Assembly (NCBI RefSeq): GCF_003072645.1
Contig: NZ_CP028897.1
Span: 819,658 to 883,657, forward strand
Source: Dongshaea marina
GTDB lineage: Bacteria; Pseudomonadota; Gammaproteobacteria; Enterobacterales; Aeromonadaceae
DNA length: 64,000 nt
Direction of reading: 5' to 3'
The stretch's first letter is position 1. Every line of letters starts with the position of its first letter. A program made the position numbers and the translations under genes. Below the pieces are notes generated by a model. The model was not told where the DNA came from and did not search any database. It saw nothing but the letters and a program-made list of their open reading frames with translations. Of this stretch, positions 29,796 through 39,110 are shown piece by piece.

Positions 29796-29927
29796 CTACA
29801 GTAACGCCTGAGCAATCACAAACAAGATGACGTGAACCGAGGTGAAAATCGCAAGAATCTTGAATGCGCTCTTGTTATAACGAACACCTTCAATGATTAG
29901 ATCGACTTTTTGTTTAATATTAGCCAT
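29796..29927 (-). CDS. Small membrane protein (43 aa)
   Basis: A 43-residue protein with a charged N-terminus (MANIKQKVDLIIEGVRYNKS) and one C-terminal membrane segment (AFKILAIFTSVHVILFVIA). The ATG at 29925-29927 has GAAGG nine bases upstream, and the gene ends at the shared terminator. A longer frame to 29978 adds a basic tail without a ribosome site. I do not recognise the family. The ribosome site, the clear helix and the dedicated terminator make it more credible than a chance frame. Confidence 0.6.
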   Translation of the reverse strand: MANIKQKVDLIIEGVRYNKSAFKILAIFTSVHVILFVIAQALL

Positions 29928-30430
29928 AGCGGATAACCTTCTACTGTCGGCGTATCTCCCTCTGCTCATTGGTGCCATCCCATAGCGACTGCAAAGATGA
30001 TGTGCTAAAGCTTTGCAGATTTAATGCCAGTTAATCCAGCTTCACGCTAGTTTTATGTTTCTTATAGAAAATTAATTGTATAGCTGATTTGGCAGATGCT
30101 CTTTTTCCTGGAGTGATGGCAGATTGCCGGGAATTTGACCTTAGGCAGGTGGCAACCTTTCGCCTCTGGGGAGCGGGGGAATCGAAACCGGATGACATTG
30201 TTGATGTATATCACAAATCCGGACAAAGAAATCCATATAAGGTTTTGATTTTAAAAGGTTAGATTGTTTTTTGTTCGGTGTTTTCATGGGTGTTTTCAGC
30301 TAATTTGACTTACATCATGGAAACCTCTTGTTACCTGAAAGTGACCTGCGGCCACTATTTGTTACATCTTTCCCCGGTAGTACACTGCCTTGGCATTTTT
30401 GCTCTATTTTATTTGTGTTAAGGAAAAACA
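29928..30430. other. Long leader region upstream of yiaY
   Basis: About 500 bp without a gene. It contains the start-side region of the small membrane gene, an FNR-like box at 30201-30214, and an AT-rich stretch (30240-30430) that probably carries the yiaY promoter and a long leader. I could not assign -35 and -10 boxes with confidence. Confidence 0.5.
30201..30214 (+). promoter_or_regulatory. Candidate FNR (or CRP) site upstream of yiaY
   Basis: TTGATGTATATCAC matches the FNR consensus TTGAT-N4-ATCAA at nine of ten positions; it also resembles a weak CRP site. It is 217 bp before the start codon, which is far for direct activation unless the leader is long. Anaerobic control would suit a fermentative alcohol dehydrogenase. 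Confidence 0.4.
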
Positions 30431-31581
30431 ATGGCTTCATTCAAATACTATATTCCAGCCATCAACGTGATGGGAGCCGGTGCATTGACCGAGGCTGCCA
30501 ATGACATCGCAGGGTACGGCTATAAGAAAGCGCTGATCGTGACTGACAAGGTGCTGAACTCTATCGGTGTGGTTGCCAAGGTGGCAGGGCTGCTTCAGGA
30601 GAAGGGGATCGAGTCCGTGGTATTCGACGGCACCCAGCCTAACCCGACCGTGACCAATGTTGAAGATGGCCTGGCGCTGCTCAAGCAGAATCAGTGTGAT
30701 CTGGTGATCTCATTAGGGGGAGGCTCACCCCACGATTGCGCCAAGGGGATCGCTTTGGTTGCGACTAATGGTGGCAGCATCAAGGATTATGAGGGTGTTG
30801 ATCAGTCGGCTAAGCCTCAGCTGCCGCTGATCGCCATCAACACCACGGCGGGCACCGCCAGTGAGATGACCCGCTTTTGTATCATCACAGATGAGGCCCG
30901 TCACATTAAGATGGCGATCGTCGATAAGCATGTGACTCCTCTGATGTCGGTCAATGATCCGGAGCTGATGTTGGCTAAGCCTGCCTCGCTGACCGCTGCG
31001 ACCGGTATGGATGCCCTGACTCACGCGATTGAGGCCTATGTGTCGACCATCGCAACTCCGGTGACCGACTCTGCGGCTGAGAAGGCGATCACCCTGATTG
31101 CACAAAATCTGCGCCAGGCGGTTAAGCATGGTGATGACTTGCATGCTCGCGAGCAGATGGCCTATGCCCAGTTCCTGGCTGGAATGGCCTTTAACAATGC
31201 AAGCCTTGGCTATGTTCATGCGATGGCTCACCAGCTCGGTGGCTTCTATGATCTGCCCCATGGCGTTTGTAATGCAGTGCTGTTGCCTCATGTTCAGCAG
31301 TTTAATGCCAAGGCCTCGGCTGAGCGGTTGATGAAGGTGGCCGAGCTGATGGGAGTAGATGTTGAAGGGATGAATGCACAGCAGGGGCGGAAGCTGCGCT
31401 GGCTGCGATTCGTCAGCTGGCTCAGGATATCGGTATTCCGGCAGGCTTGCAGGAGCTGGGCGTGAAGGCGGAAGATCTGCCAACTCTGGCACAAAATGCC
31501 CTGAATGATGCCTGTGGCCTGACCAACCCTATCCAGGCGAGCCACCAGGAAGTGATCGGGATCTACGAGGCTGCCCTATAA
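30431..31581 (+). CDS. yiaY: Iron-containing alcohol dehydrogenase, YiaY type (frameshift in a G run)
   Basis: The repaired protein is 383 residues, the exact length of E. coli YiaY, and follows it nearly throughout ([33 protein letters not shown]). Metal ligands are visible in [22 protein letters not shown] and [14 protein letters not shown]. The frame is lost after MNAQQG; one extra G in the run 31384-31387 restores [21 protein letters not shown] through to [15 protein letters not shown]. The family reduces acetaldehyde and similar aldehydes with NADH and typically works in anaerobic growth. AAGGA lies five bases before the ATG, and a strong terminator follows. Confidence 0.93.
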
Positions 31582-31608
31582 CGGGCTGACCTCAAGATTC
31601 CGATAAAC

Positions 31609-31635
31609 AAAGCCGGTGCATGGGTCACCGGCTTT
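31609..31635. terminator. Bidirectional terminator between yiaY and a DUF2780 gene
   Basis: A 10-bp stem AAAGCCGGTG/CACCGGCTTT with a 7-nt loop. U-rich sequence follows on both strands, serving the converging genes on each side. Confidence 0.8.
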
Positions 31636-31681
31636 ATTGTTTGTGCCAAAGAATCGGTGTTGCCGGGGCTTTCGTTCGCCG

Positions 31682-32164
31682 TTATTTCGCCGGTGTCCAG
31701 AGGCTCGACAGTGAGTTGAGCAACCCTGAGCTTGCACCCTGGCTGCCAAGATACTTGAGGATGATGGGGACAAACTGGCTCACCATGCCTGAGTTCATGC
31801 CAAGGGCGCTGAACACCTGATTAACCCCACTCTGGCTATTTAGTAGCCCCCCAAGTCCGGCGGGGACTGAGCCTGTGAGTGACTCACTTTTGGGGATGAG
31901 CTTGGTCAGCTCCTGGTTTTGTCCGCCACTGAGCTGATTGGCAGCCATTGCCAGCAGGGCTCCGGTTCCTCCTGCGGCCTGCTGTGTCGACACTCCCAAT
32001 TGGGATGTGATCATCTGAGTTAACGGATTAGAGGCAAGCTCAGAGGTTGCCGATGTTTGGTCATTCGATCCCATGATATCGGATAAACCAAAGGCGTGGC
32101 TCAAGCTCGTGAAAGATAGCAGGCTGATGAGCATGCTCAGGTGTATCATCCGGCGCATATACAT
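31682..32164 (-). CDS. Secreted DUF2780-family protein
   Basis: A 160-residue protein with a signal peptide (MIHLSMLISLLSFTSLSHA). The mature part is rich in Gly, Ser, Gln and Leu and contains TSQLGVSTQQAAGGTGALL, GLGGLLNS and ALGMNSGMVSQFVPIILKYL, the pattern of the DUF2780 family found in Vibrio, Shewanella and relatives. GGGAGA precedes the ATG by six bases. No enzyme motif is present. The family has no established role; it is usually a stand-alone periplasmic protein, as here. Confidence 0.8.
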   Translation of the reverse strand: MYMRRMIHLSMLISLLSFTSLSHAFGLSDIMGSNDQTSATSELASNPLTQMITSQLGVSTQQAAGGTGALLAMAANQLSGGQNQELTKLIPKSESLTGSVPAGLGGLLNSQSGVNQVFSALGMNSGMVSQFVPIILKYLGSQGASSGLLNSLSSLWTPAK

Positions 32165-32316
32165 AAATGTCTCCCTTCATTTATATTCGTTACCAGTGTA
32201 ACCCCTGATGGTGGAGGAAGGAATTCTCGATGAGGCTCCTTCCGGCGAGATCGCTGAATCCTGGCTGAACCTGAGTGATATAGCTCACATTTTGAGGCCT
32301 CAGTCAATCCTGGGTA

Positions 32317-32325
32317 TGGTATAAT
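32317..32325 (+). promoter_or_regulatory. Extended -10 promoter element for the MdtD-like gene
   Basis: TGGTATAAT combines an extended -10 (TGn) with a perfect TATAAT hexamer about 110 bp before the start codon. No good -35 is visible at 16-18 bp, as is common for extended -10 promoters. Confidence 0.5.
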
Positions 32326-32435
32326 GGCGCGCCGATTTTGGGTGGGCTTCAGCCCCGCTCATCTTTACTCCTCTTTGTTGCCGGCTCTCTCTCATAAGCA
32401 CGGAACTGAGCCTGTGACCTCTTCTGGGAGATGTT

Positions 32436-33817
32436 ATGACTGTAACTTCATCTCGGGTGGCCTGGTTGCCCTGGATAGCCGGAATGGCTTTTTTTATGCA
32501 GACCCTGGATGCCACCATCATCAATACCGCAATACCGGCCCTGGCTCGCAGCCTGCACCATTCACCGCTGGCGATGCAGCTGACGATCATCAGCTATACC
32601 CTGACGGTCGCAATGCTGATCCCGGTCAGCGGATGGCTGGCTGATCGTTTCGGCACCCGACGAGTTTTTGCCCTGGCTGTTTTTTTGTTTACTTTGGGCT
32701 CTTTGACCTGTGCCATGTCCACGACTTTGACTCAGCTGGTTTTTTCACGGGTCCTGCAAGGAGTGGGGGGAGCCATGATGGTTCCGGTCGCAAGGCTGGC
32801 CCTGCTGCGTTGCTATCCGCGCCGGGAGCTGGTTCGGGTGTTGAACCTGGCAACCATGCCCGGCTTGATAGGCCCGGTAGTCGGTCCTCTGCTTGGGGGG
32901 ATTTTTGTGACCTATGCCAGCTGGCATTGGATCTTTTTAATCAATATCCCGGTTGGGATCATCGGACTTATCCTGACCTGGCGTTATATGCCAAATGTAA
33001 CCAGCACCAGGCGGCGCTTTGACTGGTTGGGCTTTTTGCTATTTGGCTTGTGTCTGGTCTGTATCCTGGGAGGGATTGAGCTTCTGGGGGAGGCGGCCGT
33101 CAACAGCCTGTTGCCAGTGATAGCCTTGCTGGGTGGGGCTGTGCTGCTCGGGGGTATCTGTGGCATGCGGCACGTAATCCTGAGCCCCTGATCCCTTTAT
33201 CTTTGTTTGAGACCCGAACCTTTAAAATAGGGATCCGTGGCAATGTGTTTGCCCGGCTCGGCTCCGGTGCTATCCCTTTTCTGGTCCCTTTGATGTTGCA
33301 GGTTGGGATGGGATTTTCAGCCCTGTTTGCCGGCCTGATGATGATCCCGCTGGCTTTGGGCTCGTTATTAGGTAAATCGGCGGTGGAGCGAGTCCTGCAC
33401 AGGCTTGGCTTTCGCTTGACCCTGCTGTGGGTCACCGGGATCATCGGGGTCATGATCGGCTTGTTTGCGCTGATATCCCCCGAGGTATCTCTCTGGTTTG
33501 CTGTTGCTCTGCTGTTGGGGCTCGGAGTGGTCAGAGCGACACAGTTTACCGCGATGAATACCATTACCCTGGGGGATCTCAGTGATGATGATGCCAGCTC
33601 GGGAAATAGCGTGTTAGCAGTCACTCAGCAACTCTCCATCAGCTTTGGAGTGGCTATCTGTGCCAGTGCCCTGCATTTTTACACCCGCTATACTCCCGGT
33701 AGCCTGATGGACCATTTTCACCTGACCTTTCTGACCATGGGGGCGTTGACCCTGCTATCTGCTCTGGCTTTTCTATATCTTAAAAAGTCTGATGGCCAGC
33801 ACCTGGTCGCAGACTGA
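32436..33817 (+). CDS. MdtD-like MFS exporter (one frameshift)
   Basis: The repaired protein is ~460 residues and parallels E. coli Mdt[20 protein letters not shown] at the start, then [26 protein letters not shown] (motif A), [17 protein letters not shown], and [15 protein letters not shown]. The frame breaks near 33170. One extra G after ATGCGG gives [20 protein letters not shown], which lines up with the MdtD sequence around ARN and LFRTRTF, and the second half ([20 protein letters not shown]) follows. GGGAGA precedes the ATG. The substrate is unknown; the family is 14-helix drug/proton antiport. This break is the least homopolymer-like of the set. Confidence 0.85.
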
Positions 33818-33963
33818 GATAGCCGGTGACCCATGAGTTGACAGGGCGGAGGTTAATTCCGCACTATAGAGTTTAGAGAGAGGCGCTGGCATTTGAGCTG
33901 TGACAAGCTCGATACAGAGTTCAGCAGGCCTCTCATTCAGGAATGAAAGGAGAGGGGGCCCGG

Positions 33964-34674
33964 ATGCTGTTTCGTGTATTGCTATGGCTTGTTTTGCTCA
34001 TTCCACTCCCCTCCCTGGCCTCTTATACCAAGCTTGTACTGGCGATGCCAAATTTCCCGCCCTTTACCTATATGATCAATGGCTCTTACCAGGGGTATGG
34101 CTATGAAAAGATGGCTCAGGTGCTCGATGAGGTGGGAGTTCCCTATGAGATCAAACTGGTACCCAGCTATGCCAAAGCACTGGCCGATTTAAAGAATCAC
34201 AGGGTCGACGGCTTTTTCCTGGCCTCTAAAAATGCCGAGCGAGATTCGGTGGCGGTTTTCTCCAAGCCCCTGATGCTCAATCGCTGGAGCTGGTTTGTAT
34301 CCAGCCGTTACTCACTCACCCCAAGTGATCCAAGGTTTAAGGAGAATGCCAGAATTGGGACCGTATTTGGAACCAATACCCAGCGCTGGCTGGAGAGGAA
34401 TGCTTACAAGGTCACGAGCCGGGAGCTCAATACCGCAGAGCTGATTCGCAAGCTTAAAGCAGGGAAGATTGATGCCATCTTCATGGCGGAGATGGTGTTC
34501 AAACAGTCTGCGGATGAGCAGGGACTCAAGCACTCGGCCTACCAGCAATATGTTCAATCCTCTCGGGGGATTGGGATCTATATCTCGAAAAGCTACCTTG
34601 CGAGCAACAAGGGGTTTATGAGTGCTCTGAATAAGAAGATAGATGACCTGCATACCATGGGGTTACAGGACTAA
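33964..34674 (+). CDS. Periplasmic solute-binding protein, family 3
   Basis: A 236-residue secreted protein: signal peptide MLFRVLLWLVLLIPLPSLA, then the bilobal amino-acid-binding fold (LVLAMPNFPPFTYMINGSYQGYGYEKMAQVLDE at the start of the mature chain and GTVFGTNTQRWL near the hinge). ATG 33964 follows AAAGGAG; an ATG seven codons earlier has no usable site. No ABC permease or ATPase is adjacent, so it may be an orphan receptor-type binding protein like those common in Vibrio and Shewanella. The ligand is not identified; the polar-amino-acid class is the family default. Confidence 0.82.
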   Translation: MLFRVLLWLVLLIPLPSLASYTKLVLAMPNFPPFTYMINGSYQGYGYEKMAQVLDEVGVPYEIKLVPSYAKALADLKNHRVDGFFLASKNAERDSVAVFSKPLMLNRWSWFVSSRYSLTPSDPRFKENARIGTVFGTNTQRWLERNAYKVTSRELNTAELIRKLKAGKIDAIFMAEMVFKQSADEQGLKHSAYQQYVQSSRGIGIYISKSYLASNKGFMSALNKKIDDLHTMGLQD

Positions 34675-34696
34675 ATAGCTGATCCTATTACTGCTA

Positions 34697-34778
34697 CATC
34701 TGTTGATGTGTGCTAGCAGACACGCTATGAATCCATCCATGGAGGCTCCACCGCGTCATCCATGACGCAGAGGGTCTG
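34697..34778. repeat. Dispersed palindromic repeat, copy A
   Basis: This stretch contains ACATCTGTTGATGT, then ATCCATCCATGGAGGCTC and a perfect hairpin GCGTCA-TCCA-TGACGC. A diverged copy lies at 38068-38160 in another intergenic gap. It resembles the intergenic hairpin repeats scattered in Shewanella and Vibrio genomes (recalled, not checked). Confidence 0.6.
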
Positions 34779-34881
34779 CTCATTCACAATTCAACAGTTG
34801 CTCCAAGTGATCTACTATTTGGAACAGTTATTTAGTCGATCGTTTCAATTGGTTTGTCGATTGCCTGGATATCATTTAAGG

Positions 34882-34919
34882 GCACGCAGTAAGTTGTCTA
34901 AAAGCAGCTTACTGCGTGC
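34882..34919. repeat. Strong 15-bp inverted repeat in the 34.7-35.0 kb gap
   Basis: GCACGCAGTAAG and CTTACTGCGTGC form the core of a 15-bp stem with one G-T pair and an 8-nt loop. No U-tract follows, so it is not a typical intrinsic terminator. It sits between two converging genes, 140 bp from repeat copy A, and may be part of the same mosaic element. Confidence 0.6.
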
Positions 34920-35010
34920 TCGGTGGCAGGGGTTAGGATCCTGATAACCCAGGCCACTGAATCAGAAAGTCTTGTCACCCATGTGGTAAGGGGTTGGTAA
35001 TGATCAAGTT

Positions 35011-35301
35011 TTAATTATCCAGCTTCACCTTTACCCAGACCGGGAACTTTGATGCGCCTTCGGCTGCATCGACTTTGGATACACACGTAATATAGATATG
35101 CTTATCTATCGGCAAAATTGCGCCGACTGAGTATCGATCATTTTTATACCAGCATACATGACTCAATGGGGGATGAGCTTTACTTGTGGCCATCGAGGGT
35201 TGCATTTTCCCGCTTAAATGGGTGTTTGCAAGGGTGTTGGCAAATGCGAAAGCAGAGACTGCAAAGCATGATATAAACACCAGGGGTTTTATGAGAGTCA
35301 T
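35011..35301 (-). CDS. Small secreted DUF1496-like protein
   Basis: A 96-residue protein with a signal peptide (MTLIKPLVFISCFAVSAFAFA) and a short mature domain containing CWYKNDRYSVGAILPIDKH and YITCVSK. The two cysteines and the Y-S-x-G-A-I pattern resemble DUF1496 (YnjH-like) proteins. AAAGGA lies nine bases before the ATG at 35299-35301; longer in-frame starts lack this. Function is unknown. It points away from the esterase gene and is not in an operon. Confidence 0.7.
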   Translation of the reverse strand: MTLIKPLVFISCFAVSAFAFANTLANTHLSGKMQPSMATSKAHPPLSHVCWYKNDRYSVGAILPIDKHIYITCVSKVDAAEGASKFPVWVKVKLDN

Positions 35302-35424
35302 CGCTTTAATTCCTTTTAAAGCCATAGGGCTACTTTGATTAAAGACAGCATGAGCTCGGAAGTACAGGTTGCTGGTTGTAGTTGTCGTGGTGGAGAGCAG
35401 AATTACCAATGGAGAGCTATTTTG

Positions 35425-35562
35425 TCATCATCAGGTTGGGCACCAAAGTTGGCGACCCATCTGTGCCAGGTTATGAAGGATAACCCTTCGATCAAGGCGA
35501 TTCTTGATGAGCATGGGGTCAAGGATGTGAGCTGCACAGTAGGGCTTCACTCTCAGGCTTAA
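35425..35562 (+). pseudogene. C-terminal remnant of an SGNH esterase gene
   Basis: The frame encodes SSSGWAPKLATHLCQVMKD and then ILDEHGVKDVSCTVG. This matches the end of the esterase domain in the intact gene 1.3 kb downstream (SGQQKLATKLCEQMKRN and ILAEHGAGNVNCSLD). Only about 45 residues survive, and there is no catalytic domain upstream. It is best read as the debris of a former tandem copy that was deleted. Confidence 0.75.
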
Positions 35563-35871
35563 GCTGTACAGGCAAAACCTATCTATAACCTGATACTCTT
35601 AGCTACAACGCAGAGCACTGAAAGGAAAATGCTCGTCTGAGGGAGACCAGGCTGGCTCATCAGGAAGAGCGGGGCTATGGAGGCCATTAAGGAGCAAAGC
35701 AGTATCATCTTAGCTTTATGACTTACTTGCTATTAGTCATTGCATCCTGGTTAAACCTAAGTTAACCAGGATGCTGTTTTTAATTTCTAACCCCTGACTT
35801 ATAATCAGAATCGCATTTGTATTGTACCTAGGTTAATCAGTCTTTTAGTCAGATTTACAGGGAGTATGATA

Positions 35872-37940
35872 ATGCGAAATAATACCAGCCTGAATAAGAT
35901 ACCTATTAGCCTTGCACTATGCTCACCGCTAATTCTTGGTTTCCCGGCAGAAGCCGTTGAAAGGATTTCAGCGCTCAGTGAAGATATTGAGTATTCCGGC
36001 CGCTGGAATACGGTGAGTGGTAATAGTAAGGGAACAAGTTGGGGGAATACTGCGCGACTTAAATTTTCTAATAGCAGCCAGATAAGTGTCGACCTGCAGT
36101 CCTCCGGAAGTATCGAATATAAATACAGTTTGTATCCCGTGGGATTTACCGGAAAGATTGAAAAAACAGACCTACCCTCAGGAACAGGAGTCATTGCTCT
36201 GCAATCCTCTGTGACCCAGGATACCTTATTAGATCCTTCCACTACCTATATGCTTAAACTTCATCGTACATCTGAAGCCTCTTTTGGTCAGACGACCTTG
36301 AAGGGGTTTATCGGTGATGATGGCATTGAAATTAAACCAATTAATGATGGCGAGCGGATTAAAATAGAGGTTATCGGCGATTCGATTACTGCCGCCTGGA
36401 AAGTGGATAATCCGGATGGGCAGTCCTCAGGTGCGGTTCAATATGAAAACACCCTTCACTCCTATGGTGCCTTGTTGGCAAAAATGTTCCAAACTGATCA
36501 GTGGAGTATTATTGCTAAGAGTGGAATAGGGGTGACTCCCAATGCTGGTGACTCTATTACAATGGATCAACAGTTTACCTATAATAATTTCCAGTGGAGT
36601 CAGCCCACGGGCACTGCAGTGAATTGGAATTTCAGCTCCTGGCAACCGGATATAGTAGTGCTGTTTTTAGGGACGAATGATGTAGCACTAACATCCTTTA
36701 ACTCCACAAACTTCAAATCGGGTTATCGGAGAATGCTCAATACGATTCGCAGTAATTACCCTAATGCCTATATCGTATCCTTGACCACATTGGTGGAAAC
36801 TATCACATGGGCTGATCCTAACTATACCCAGGTTAAGCAGGATATTAAGCAGGTCGCCAGTGAGTTTACCAATATAATGGTTGTAGATCCGGGGACAAAA
36901 GAGGATCCCTGGTTGATTCCGCTCAATGCCCCCGAGGGAGATTATGCTGGGGATCTAACCCACCCAGCTCTGAGTGGCCAGCAGAAGTTGGCGACTAAGT
37001 TATGTGAACAGATGAAGAGGAATAACTCGGTGCAGGGGATTCTTGCTGAACATGGCGCAGGCAATGTGAACTGTTCCCTGGATCCGATCCAGGAGCTTAG
37101 CTGGAGCTCGGAGCCATCGGTAACCGATGTGACAGTGAATTCGGCTTCAGCCAGCTGGCTTGCCAGTGTGGATACGGGCCCGGTTATAACTTATAGCTAT
37201 AGACTGCAACAGAGCCCGGATATGGAGTTGGTTGCTCAAGGGGTTGGGAGCTCTGCTGTTTTCAGTGCTCTTGCTGAAGATACCCAATACAGATTAACGG
37301 TCACAGCTTCTGCCAATGATTACCCGGATCTTGTCGGTACTGAAACCTTTAGGACGGCATCGACCCAGTCTGCATCGCTAAACTGGGAACAGCGGCCGGT
37401 GATCAGTAATATTAGCGAAAACGGAGCTTTGGCGAGCTGGCAAGCAGAAGTTGTACATGGCGAAGGCATAATTAGCTATCACTATCAGCTACTCGATTCC
37501 AGTGGTCAGATGGTTGACGAGGGGAGTGGTAACAGCAAGTTGTTTACAGGGTTGGGTGCCTCGACTCAGTATCAGCTTCAGGTTACGGCCTCAGTTGAGG
37601 GGCTTTCTTCTCTGACAGATACCGAGATCTTTACGACCAAGGCCACACCAACCGAAGATCAGTGGGATCCCACCAAGATATACCATCAGGGGGATCAGGC
37701 CAGCTACCAGGGAGTGGTATATACAGCGCGCTGGTGGACCCAGAACAATCAACCGGATATCTCCTATGTTTGGGAGGGACCGGCACCTGAGCCAGGAAGT
37801 GCATGGGATCCAACGAGAGTGTACCTACAGTCGGAAATCGTGAGTTATCAGGGCAACCGCTATGAGGCAAAATGGTGGACTCGCGGGACGAGCCAGCTGC
37901 ATCCTCAAGCTCGGGACCATGGAAATTATTGACCAACTAA
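35872..37940 (+). CDS. Secreted SGNH (CE2-like) esterase with two FnIII and two CBM5/12 modules (C-terminal frameshift)
   Basis: The repaired protein is 689 residues. Signal peptide (about 1-26); N-terminal beta-sandwich (30-160) and SGNH hydrolase (165-395) in the order of carbohydrate esterase family 2. Visible are Ser171 in IGDSITAAW, GTND near 266 and the Asp361-x-x-His364 pair in DLTHPALSG. Two fibronectin III repeats (about 405-590) follow, then two chitin-binding CBM5/12 modules (DPTKIYHQGDQASYQG and DPTRVYLQSEIVSYQG, each with an RWWT/KWWT core). One extra G in 37885-37887 changes the tail to WWTRGDEPAASSSSGPWKLL, the normal CBM ending. It probably removes acetyl groups from a chitin-associated or other polysaccharide outside the cell. 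The second ATG (35872) suits the GGAG site better than 35866. Confidence 0.85.
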
Positions 37941-37998
37941 TTTGTGTTAAAGCGTCGCTGGCTTTCCCGGTCGTGTGAGGTGTGTCGGTATAATCCTG

Positions 37999-38026
37999 GT
38001 GGGCTATCAAGTCTGTGATAGCCCAC
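37999..38026. terminator. Hairpin downstream of the esterase gene
   Basis: An 11-bp perfect stem GTGGGCTATCA/TGATAGCCCAC with a 6-nt loop, 58 bp after the esterase stop. It has no U-tract, so termination is uncertain. Confidence 0.45.
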
Positions 38027-38067
38027 TATACAAAACTAATATGGTAACAGTGGTTGGTCGTGTTTCA

Positions 38068-38160
38068 CATCTGTTGTTGATGTCTAATTTCACGTCTCGC
38101 CAACACGGTGTGTATCCGTCCATGGAACCTCTGCTGCCGCATCCTTGCGACAGAAGGTTG
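38068..38160. repeat. Dispersed palindromic repeat, copy B
   Basis: Diverged partner of 34697-34778. It shares ACATCTGTTG, an inserted TTG, GATGT, then TATCCGTCCATGGAACCTC, GCATCC and CAGAAGG in the same order, about two thirds identical over the last 50 bp. The inner hairpin is weaker than in copy A. Confidence 0.55.
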
Positions 38161-38219
38161 GTGACCTTGAAATTAGTACACATTTGTATGAGCAACGGAT
38201 CTGAGACATAACCCAGTGG

Positions 38220-39110
38220 TTATATGTTCCTTCGCTTTTCAAAGGATTTTGTTAAATGGTCAATGAAAAGTTTGGTTCTTAATGGCAGATGGTTCTTTTT
38301 CGGATATAAGAGGTATGCGTTACGATTTAATATGTCATAGTCTTCCAGTATTTGTATTAATCGCCCTTTGTTTATATCATTTATCACGCTGAACTTTGTT
38401 ACACTTCCAATGCCATGGCCCATTAGTACAGCCTTTCTTAATACATGGCCACAGTTTATTTTCAAGGAGCACTGGCCATTTATCAGGCTTATGTTGAAGT
38501 CATTTTTAAATTTCAACTCATCGCATACGTTTGAGTCTAAAATCAATTTGTGTTGGTGTAAATCTTCAGGCTTACCTGGTAATCCATGTTTTGTTATATA
38601 CTCAGGTGATGCGCATAATATGACTTCATAGCCACACAGTTTCTTTGATATTAAATTAGAATCCGCAAGTTTTCCTGAGCGTATTGCAAGGTCAACTCCT
38701 GATTCGATAAGGTTTACCAGCTTATTGTCTGTTGTGATATCAATATCTATTTGTGGGTGCTTATCTAAAAAGCTACATATCTCCTCAGTAATGAGCTTTT
38801 CCAGAAAAAGACTTGAGGTGGTAAGCCTAATTTTGCCTGATGGAAGCTTTTTTTTCTCTTGAAACAAGGTGTTAAGATTGTCAATGTCTTTCAGTATTGA
38901 GAGGGACTTATCATAGTAAATCTTTCCCTCTTCGGTCAGGCTGATCGCTCTGGCACTTCTATTAATAAGTCTTATCTCTAAGCTTGTCTCGAGCTGAGAT
39001 ATGTACCGGCTTATAATTGCCGTAGATACGGATAACTTTTCAGCGGCCTTCTTAAAGCTTTTTTCTTCGGCAACCGCCCTGAATGCTGTCATCAGGTTGA
39101 TCAGATTCAT
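38220..39110 (-). CDS. LysR-family transcriptional regulator (AT-rich)
   Basis: A 296-residue LysR protein of the CrgA/AaeR-like branch: MNLINLMTAFRAVAEEKSFKKAAEKLSVSTAIISRYISQLE forms the winged helix, spread over the first ~45 residues, and the effector domain follows (GKIRLTTSSLFLEKLI). The gene is much richer in A and T than its neighbours and uses many Lys, Ile and Asn codons, which suggests acquisition by transfer. No divergently transcribed target lies upstream; the next 526 bp hold no gene. Target unknown. Confidence 0.85.
   Translation of the reverse strand: MNLINLMTAFRAVAEEKSFKKAAEKLSVSTAIISRYISQLETSLEIRLINRSARAISLTEEGKIYYDKSLSILKDIDNLNTLFQEKKKLPSGKIRLTTSSLFLEKLITEEICSFLDKHPQIDIDITTDNKLVNLIESGVDLAIRSGKLADSNLISKKLCGYEVILCASPEYITKHGLPGKPEDLHQHKLILDSNVCDELKFKNDFNISLINGQCSLKINCGHVLRKAVLMGHGIGSVTKFSVINDINKGRLIQILEDYDILNRNAYLLYPKKNHLPLRTKLFIDHLTKSFEKRRNI

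Noticed and set aside
34762-34944. 60-codon + strand frame
   Set aside because: It spans the palindromic repeat and the 15-bp stem and has no gene-like features.
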